Source: an uncultured Clostridia bacterium
Lineage (GTDB): Bacteria; Bacillota_A; Clostridia; Oscillospirales; Acutalibacteraceae
Length of the DNA stretch: 11,126 bases
Assembly (NCBI GenBank): GCA_937891215.1
Contig: CALAEU010000032.1
Coordinates: 1 to 11,126, forward strand
Direction of reading: 5' to 3'
Shown here one piece after another: positions 7,304-11,126 of the stretch. A model generated the notes under the pieces. That model was not told the origin of the DNA. It ran no database searches and saw only the letters and a program-made list of their open reading frames with translations. Made by a program: the position numbers and the translations under genes. How positions within the stretch are numbered: position 1 is the stretch's first letter; each line of letters starts with the position of its first letter.

Positions 7304-7310
7304 CCCTCCT
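7304..7310 (-). promoter_or_regulatory. Strong ribosome binding site fixing the GTG start of pit
   Basis: Minus-strand AGGAGGG lies 7 nt before GTG 7294-7296, a near-perfect Shine-Dalgarno sequence. It decides the non-ATG start. Confidence 0.8.
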
Positions 7311-7324
7311 GTAAAATATTGCTC

Positions 7325-7338
7325 TTAAGAATTCTTAA
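7325..7338. promoter_or_regulatory. 14-bp perfect palindrome just downstream of the pit promoter, candidate operator
   Basis: TTAAGAATTCTTAA is its own reverse complement and lies about 5-18 bp past the predicted transcription start of the pit operon, a classic repressor position. It does not resemble the direct TT(A/T)ACA repeats of PhoP boxes. No regulator is identified, and palindromes in AT-rich DNA can arise by chance. Confidence 0.4.
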
Positions 7339-7349
7339 ACCACTTTTCT

Positions 7350-7378
7350 ATTTTATCAAATTTCAATCTATTCAACAA
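7350..7378 (-). promoter_or_regulatory. Promoter of the pit operon (extended -10)
   Basis: On the minus strand: TTGTTG (-35, 7373-7378), 17-bp spacer, TAAAAT (-10, 7350-7355) preceded by TGA, an extended -10. The start point would be near 7343, giving a leader of about 47 nt. Confidence 0.6.
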
Positions 7379-7434
7379 CCCTTTTTTATGGAATTTTTAA
7401 TTTTTAATAAATTATAAATCTTTTCTTTTTGCTC

Positions 7435-7463
7435 TTGCTATGTCTTTAATTTCTATGTATAAT
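7435..7463 (+). promoter_or_regulatory. Promoter of the GH79 gene
   Basis: TTGCTA (-35, 7435-7440), exactly 17 bp, then consensus TATAAT (-10, 7458-7463). Transcription would start near 7470, about 27 nt before the ATG. It is divergent from the pit promoter. Confidence 0.8.
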
Positions 7464-7496
7464 ATAAACAAAAATATTATAAAAAGGTGGATATTT

Positions 7497-8998
7497 ATGG
7501 CAGAATTCATCAAACTCAAATCATCCGGACTTAAAAAACTTCGTGAAATGGACGAAAGACTTGTTTCATACAATGTCGAAATGACCGAAGTTACAGGTGG
7601 TACTTTCTGGAAAGCGTATACAGATGCTCAGGTTGACGGTACCGAAGAATTTCCTGTTATAGAAAACTGGCAGGATATGGGGAATTTACAACAATGGTAC
7701 GACCCTATTGACCTTTACAACCCAAAACTTCGTAAAATGGCAAAAGAACTTGGTACTGCATGGGTGCGTGTTTCAGGTACCTGGGCAAATAAAACTTATT
7801 ATGATTTTGATGGGCATTGCAATGGTAAAGTTCCTGAAGGTTTCCAGAATCTTTTAACAAAAGAACAATGGATTGGCGTCCTCGAATTTGTAAAAGCAAT
7901 TGATGGTAAATTATTACTTTCTATGGCAAACTGCCCTGGTATTCATTCAGCAAATGAACCTTACCCATTAGAACAAGCAGAACTTATTTTTTCATTCTCA
8001 AAAGAATATGGTGTACCGATTGATGCTGCAGAATTTACAAACGAACCAAATATGATGGCAATGAGTGGTTTACCGGAAGGTTATACAGCAGAAGACCATG
8101 CCCGTGACCATGATATTTTTGGTGCATGGCTTAAAGAAAATTATCCTGAATGTCTTTTTGTTGGTCCTTGTACAGTTGGCGATATAAATCTCTTTAACAT
8201 TGATATGGACCAGGCAGGTGGCGGTATTGCTTCTGCATTGGAAATGGTTACAACCGAAGAACTTTTAGGTGACCAGAAAGTAAAAATGGATGTTTTCAGC
8301 TACCACTACTATAATGGTGTTTCAGAACGTGGTGCCGCAATGGGTGGTCACTGGCCTGAATCCGCTTGTCTTACCGAACAGTATTTAGCAACTGCCGCTT
8401 CATGTGCAAGACAATATATTGACCGCCGTGACAGATATGTACCAGGCGGACAGATGTGGGTTACTGAATCCGGTGACGCTGGTTGTGGTGGTAACACCTG
8501 GGCACCAACTTATTTAGATGTTCCAAGAACACTCAACGAACTCGGTGAATTTTCTACTGTTACAGATGGTATTATTTTCCACAATACATTGGCTTCATCT
8601 GCTTATGGTTTCTTAGAGCATGGTACATTCGAACCAAGACCAAACTATTTTGCAGTTCTTCTCTGGAACAAACTTATGGGTAAAGAAGTTTATGCTACAG
8701 GTGAAGAAATCCGCGAAGGTGCTCATGTTTATGCACACTCAAGAAAAGATGGTAAAGATGGCTTGGTTTATCTTGTAATAAACAACTCAAGAACAAACAC
8801 TACCGAAATTGAATTACCAAAAGAAGCAGAAGCTTATATTCTTGAAGGTCAAGAGAAACTTCGTTCAAGAGTTATGACACTTAATGGCACTCCTCTTACA
8901 TTAGGAGAAAATGATACTCTTCCTGAACTTAAAGGTAAAACAGTTTCGGGCAAAGTTACTTTAAATCCTGGTAGCTCTGCTTTCTTCGTATTATAAAA
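7497..8998 (+). CDS. GH79-type (heparanase/beta-glucuronidase-like) glycoside hydrolase, cytoplasmic
   Basis: A 499-residue clan GH-A hydrolase resembling GH79. The barrel region opens with VSYNVEMTEVTGGTFW and has LGTAWVRVSGTWANK, like the ALARVGGT-type segment of heparanases. TNEPN supplies the predicted acid/base E183, and MWVTESGDAGCGG supplies the predicted nucleophile E324, with FSYHYYNG (267-274) between. PRPNYFAVLLWNKLMG (380-395) precedes a C-terminal beta-sandwich that ends SSAFFVL. GH79 enzymes release glucuronic acid or related sugars; the exact substrate here is unknown. There is no signal peptide, so it should act on imported oligosaccharides or glycosides. ATG 7497 is chosen because AAGGTGG lies 6 nt upstream and the promoter -10 at 7458-7463 rules out an in-frame upstream start at 7440. 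GH39 or GH30 are less likely alternatives. Confidence 0.75.
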
Positions 8999-9004
8999 CT
9001 TGTT

Positions 9005-9050
9005 AAAAAACAAGGGACTGTAAAACGTTTTTTACAGTCCCTTGTTTTTT
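9005..9050. terminator. Bidirectional terminator between the GH79 and secreted FN3 genes
   Basis: A perfect 21-bp stem (9005-9025 with 9030-9050) closed by the tetraloop CGTT, with A6/T6 ends giving a U-tract on either strand. It starts 6 bp after the GH79 stop, and the minus-strand gene's stop codon (9049-9051) overlaps it. Confidence 0.95.
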
Positions 9051-10476
9051 ATTTCTTAGTAGTTGCATCTTTTAAAACTGAGTTTATAATTTCTTCATTC
9101 TGAGAAACATTACCTTTTTTTCCTATTCTGTAATTAACAGGATTCTTCTGATAATTACTCAAAGTTTTTCCATTCATTGCCCTTGCTGTATAAATGTAAG
9201 TTACATTTTCTTTTATTGAAGTATCAACATAACTATTAGTTGTTACTTCACCCATAGCACGCCAGTTTTTATCACCAACTGCTTTTCTGTAAATACGATA
9301 TTTCTGAGCACCATCAACTGCTTTAAATGTAATATTTACACCTTTTTCCGTTTCGTTTGCCTTAAATAATGATGGGGTTGCCAAATACATAATGCTCACA
9401 CCGTTACTAATGTATGCACCAGCTAATGTTCCATCGTAAGCTTTTACAGTATATTTATAAGTTTTTCCACTTACAACATTTTTGTCATTATAATAAAGAG
9501 TATTTGCACCCTTTATATTTGCAACCCTATCCCAGGTACCCTTTTCGTTTGCTCTGTAAACATAATAACCATCTGCGTTATCTATTTTTGACCATTTTAC
9601 AGTAACAGCACCTATACTGTTTGAAATTGAAAGGCTTGGTGCATTAAGTGAAACAATAGTTTTACCTTCATAATACTGACTAGAAACATTGTTATCTATT
9701 GCCCTTACTGTGTATTGATATTTAACATTATTAGTAAGGCTATTATCAGCAAATGAGTTTTTTGTGGTTGTTGCAACCCTTACCCAATTTGTTTTATCAG
9801 TCTTTCTGTAAAGGTTATATTTTTCAGCACCACTTATAGCAGTCCATTTTATTACAACACCATTTGCACCATTTTTAAGATAATTTATTTCAGGTACTTG
9901 TACTGTTGTTCTTGCACCATAGCGAATAAGCCCTTTATCTAAAACAATTGAATACATTGTCCAGTTCTGTGAACCGCAACAGTAGTATGTATAAGTTTGT
10001 TTTTTACCATTATGAGCCTTATTATGAGCATAATCCTGAATATAACCGTCTTTATTGACACCATTACAAATTACAACGTGAGTATATCTTTTACAGTTAT
10101 TACAGTAGTAAAAAATAGGGTCACCTTTACCTACTTTACCTTCATTATCTGACATTTTGAGCGCACCGCTTTTACCATTTGTCAATTTAAGTTTATATGT
10201 TGTACCATGAACACCATCAAGTGCTTTAAACAAATTAACAACTACTGGTTCAAGAACATTAATTCCACCTGCCTGAATACATCTTGAAACGAATTCAGCA
10301 CAAAGACCGACGCCGCTGTTCCAGTTTTTATCTGCATAACTTAATGCATTATCCATTTTATATGGATATTCTTTTGGATTTGTATTATTTTTAGCTGAAA
10401 CTGTTACGCTTAATACAGAAAATGAACTTATAATAAAAATCAACGCTAAAATTACTGAAATTAATTTTTTTGTCAT
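9049..10476 (-). CDS. Secreted papain-like amidase-domain protein with three fibronectin type III domains
   Basis: A 475-residue protein beginning with a signal peptide (MTKK, hydrophobic core 5-24, likely cleavage after VSA at residue 28). Residues about 37-180 resemble the Amidase_6/CHAP-like papain fold: GLCAEFVSRC with putative nucleophile C59, then KGDPIFYY and THVVIC with putative H133, and D148 in YIQDYAHN. Three FN3 domains follow (about 193-276, 278-365, 367-450), each with a W, a Y-YR strand and a YTVRA/YTVKA/YTARA end. A short charged tail ends the chain; no LPXTG or membrane anchor is seen. A role in cutting peptidoglycan or a peptide amide bond outside the cell is inference. Cysteines at 125, 128, 137, 166 and 167 are unusual in an exported Gram-positive protein. 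The start is backed by AAGGAGA 4-5 nt upstream. Confidence 0.78.
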   Translation of the reverse strand: MTKKLISVILALIFIISSFSVLSVTVSAKNNTNPKEYPYKMDNALSYADKNWNSGVGLCAEFVSRCIQAGGINVLEPVVVNLFKALDGVHGTTYKLKLTNGKSGALKMSDNEGKVGKGDPIFYYCNNCKRYTHVVICNGVNKDGYIQDYAHNKAHNGKKQTYTYYCCGSQNWTMYSIVLDKGLIRYGARTTVQVPEINYLKNGANGVVIKWTAISGAEKYNLYRKTDKTNWVRVATTTKNSFADNSLTNNVKYQYTVRAIDNNVSSQYYEGKTIVSLNAPSLSISNSIGAVTVKWSKIDNADGYYVYRANEKGTWDRVANIKGANTLYYNDKNVVSGKTYKYTVKAYDGTLAGAYISNGVSIMYLATPSLFKANETEKGVNITFKAVDGAQKYRIYRKAVGDKNWRAMGEVTTNSYVDTSIKENVTYIYTARAMNGKTLSNYQKNPVNYRIGKKGNVSQNEEIINSVLKDATTKK

Positions 10477-10480
10477 ATTT

Positions 10481-10506
10481 TCTCCTTAAAGGTTACAATC
10501 TTGTAA
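10481..10506 (-). promoter_or_regulatory. Ribosome binding site and adjoining inverted repeat in the leader of the FN3 gene
   Basis: AAGGAGA (minus strand, 10481-10487) is the ribosome binding site. Directly upstream is a perfect inverted repeat, TTACAA-TC-TTGTAA on the plus strand (10493-10506), within the predicted leader and about 8 bp past the start point. It could be an operator; the 2-nt centre makes an RNA hairpin less likely. Confidence 0.5.
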
Positions 10507-10519
10507 TATTTGTGCTACG

Positions 10520-10548
10520 ATAATACTATAATACTGTGGTTTTGTCAA
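10520..10548 (-). promoter_or_regulatory. Promoter of the secreted FN3 gene
   Basis: On the minus strand: consensus TTGACA (-35, 10543-10548), 17-bp spacer, TATTAT (-10, 10520-10525). This is among the strongest promoters in the window, with a start point near 10513. Confidence 0.8.
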
Positions 10549-10620
10549 GGTTTTCGACTATTTTTCTTACACAATGCCACTAATACTGGTTAAAATTTGT
10601 AACTTTTTAGGCAATATAAC

Positions 10621-10651
10621 AGTTGCAAGTATGCAAATGTCAAGTTGCAAG
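10621..10651. repeat. AGTTGCAAG direct repeat with a third TGCAA copy
   Basis: AGTTGCAAG occurs at 10621-10629 and 10643-10651, exactly 22 bp apart (about two helical turns), with a third TGCAA at 10632-10636. It lies about 75-100 bp upstream of the -35 of the FN3 gene. An activator-binding site is possible; no protein is identified. The surrounding 10549-10693 shows no gene. Confidence 0.4.
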
Positions 10652-10693
10652 CAGGTGTAAAGTTTTAGGTTTTATATGTTAGTCTGTTCTAAA

Positions 10694-10759
10694 AATAACA
10701 AGTTCTATCATTCAGGTTTACCAAAAACTTTAAATGATAGAACTCATCTTTTTGTTATT
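10694..10759 (-). terminator. Long hairpin, probable terminator of the oad genes
   Basis: A 12-bp perfect stem (10701-10712 AGTTCTATCATT with 10733-10744) encloses a 6-bp inner stem (10714-10719 with 10725-10730, one G-T) and a 5-nt loop. An outer AATAACA/TGTTATT pair (10694-10700 with 10753-10759) adds a third helix across an 8-nt bulge. On the minus strand the core hairpin is followed by TGTTATTTTT, so it fits termination of the oadB-oadG message, about 55 bp after the last stop. The stem is AT-rich, so efficiency is uncertain. Confidence 0.6.
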
Positions 10760-10799
10760 CAATTAAAATCGCCGAAATTCCAGCAATTCTGCATTGTTA

Positions 10800-10988
10800 T
10801 TATTCTTTGTTCTTTTTTGAGCCAGCAGCGCTGAATTTGTTAAGAAGTGTTGTGCTTAAAATAATAATGCCAACAACAATAAAGATACCGGCCATACCAG
10901 CAATTGAACAAATAAGAGATTCACTTAAATTTTCTGTTGTAAATGCAAGTCCCTGAAATGCATTTGCTTGTAATAACATATTTAACAT
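10800..10988 (-). CDS. OadG-like small membrane subunit of a Na+-pumping decarboxylase
   Basis: A 62-residue protein with one transmembrane helix (about 27-49: SIAGMAGIFIVVGIIIL region), a short N-terminal segment, and a basic C-terminal tail (GSKKNKE). The helix pattern GMxGIFIVxGIIIL followed by LLNKF matches the OadG/MmdD-type gamma or delta subunit, which holds the carboxyltransferase to the membrane beta subunit. It lies 15 bp after the OadB stop, with AGGAGGT (10996-11002) 7 nt before ATG 10988. At 62 residues it is shorter than usual OadG (about 80 or more) and lacks a long proline-rich linker, so it may be nearer the small epsilon-type subunits. Whether the pump handles oxaloacetate, methylmalonyl-CoA or glutaconyl-CoA depends on genes outside the window. 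Confidence 0.7.
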   Translation of the reverse strand: MLNMLLQANAFQGLAFTTENLSESLICSIAGMAGIFIVVGIIILSTTLLNKFSAAGSKKNKE

Positions 10989-11003
10989 AATGAATACCTC
11001 CTG

Positions 11004-11126
11004 TTAATTATTACCAAAGAAGTTAAGAATCATACCACCAGCAATAACTGATGCAACCTGACCTGAAACGTTAACGCCTGTTGCGTGCATAAGAAGGAAG
11101 TTCTGATTATCTTCTTCAAGACCTAA
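11004..11126 (-). CDS. oadB: Na+-translocating decarboxylase beta subunit, C-terminal end only
   Basis: Forty visible residues plus the stop, open at the window's right edge. The sequence contains NFLLMHATGVNVSGQVAS followed by a glycine-rich hydrophobic end (VIAGGMILNFFGNN). This is the conserved C-terminus of the OadB/MmdB/GcdB membrane beta subunit, which couples decarboxylation of carboxybiotin to Na+ export. Most of the protein lies outside the window (about 370-430 residues usual). It is followed directly by the OadG-like gene on the same strand, indicating an operon. Substrate class cannot be told from this fragment. Confidence 0.85.
   Translation of the reverse strand, partial: LGLEEDNQNFLLMHATGVNVSGQVASVIAGGMILNFFGNN

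Noticed and set aside
7325..7378. A PhoP box controlling the pit operon
   Set aside because: The expected tandem TT(A/T)ACA repeats are not present; only a palindrome and a promoter are.
7440..7496. An upstream ATG at 7440 for the GH79 gene
   Set aside because: The promoter -10 at 7458-7463 lies inside that extension, and AAGGTGG stands just before ATG 7497.
10549..10693. A hidden small gene or CRISPR-like repeat upstream of the FN3 gene
   Set aside because: No frame with a ribosome binding site was found, and the TGCAA repeats are too few and too short for a CRISPR array.

Overview
The window looks like chromosomal DNA of a low-GC Gram-positive anaerobe, most likely a gut-type member of the Clostridia (Oscillospiraceae/Ruminococcaceae-like). 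This rests on the AT-rich composition, strong AGGAGG-type ribosome binding sites, TTGACA/TATAAT promoters, dense U-tailed terminators, a Na+-pumping decarboxylase and clostridial-type housekeeping proteins. The genus is inference. No insertion sequence, phage gene, CRISPR array, rRNA or canonical tRNA is visible.

Layout. 1-1683 (+): the end of a sugar-catabolic operon, a PfkB fructokinase-like kinase cut by the window edge followed by a D-allulose/D-tagatose 3-epimerase; the pair could turn a rare ketohexose into fructose and then fructose-phosphate. 1733-4449 (-): rmuC, then an aspartokinase, each with its own promoter and terminator. 4649-5544 (+): a YlmH-type S4-domain RNA-binding protein preceded by a leader of about 135 nt with extensive base-pairing potential, the most unusual element here. 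5585-7296 (-): a phosphate-uptake operon, a PiT transporter followed by its PhoU-like (DUF47) partner. 7497-8998 (+): a GH79 (heparanase/beta-glucuronidase-like) glycoside hydrolase without a signal peptide. 9049-10476 (-): a secreted protein with a papain-like amidase domain and three fibronectin type III domains. 10477-10799: non-coding, with the secreted gene's promoter, TGCAA repeats and a long hairpin. 10800-11126 (-): an OadG-like small membrane subunit and the C-terminal end of the OadB beta subunit of a Na+-translocating decarboxylase.

Genes are mostly single units or pairs, and convergent pairs share bidirectional hairpin terminators whose U-tracts supply or adjoin the stop codons. 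The best candidate for something undescribed is the ylmH leader: two near-duplicate 5' arms compete for the same 3' arm, it contains tRNA-like parts (a TTCGA loop, a 7-nt loop with U33, a GG-containing segment), and an apical loop is complementary to the Shine-Dalgarno sequence. It sits in front of a gene whose family binds structured RNA on the ribosome, so autogenous control is a testable inference.
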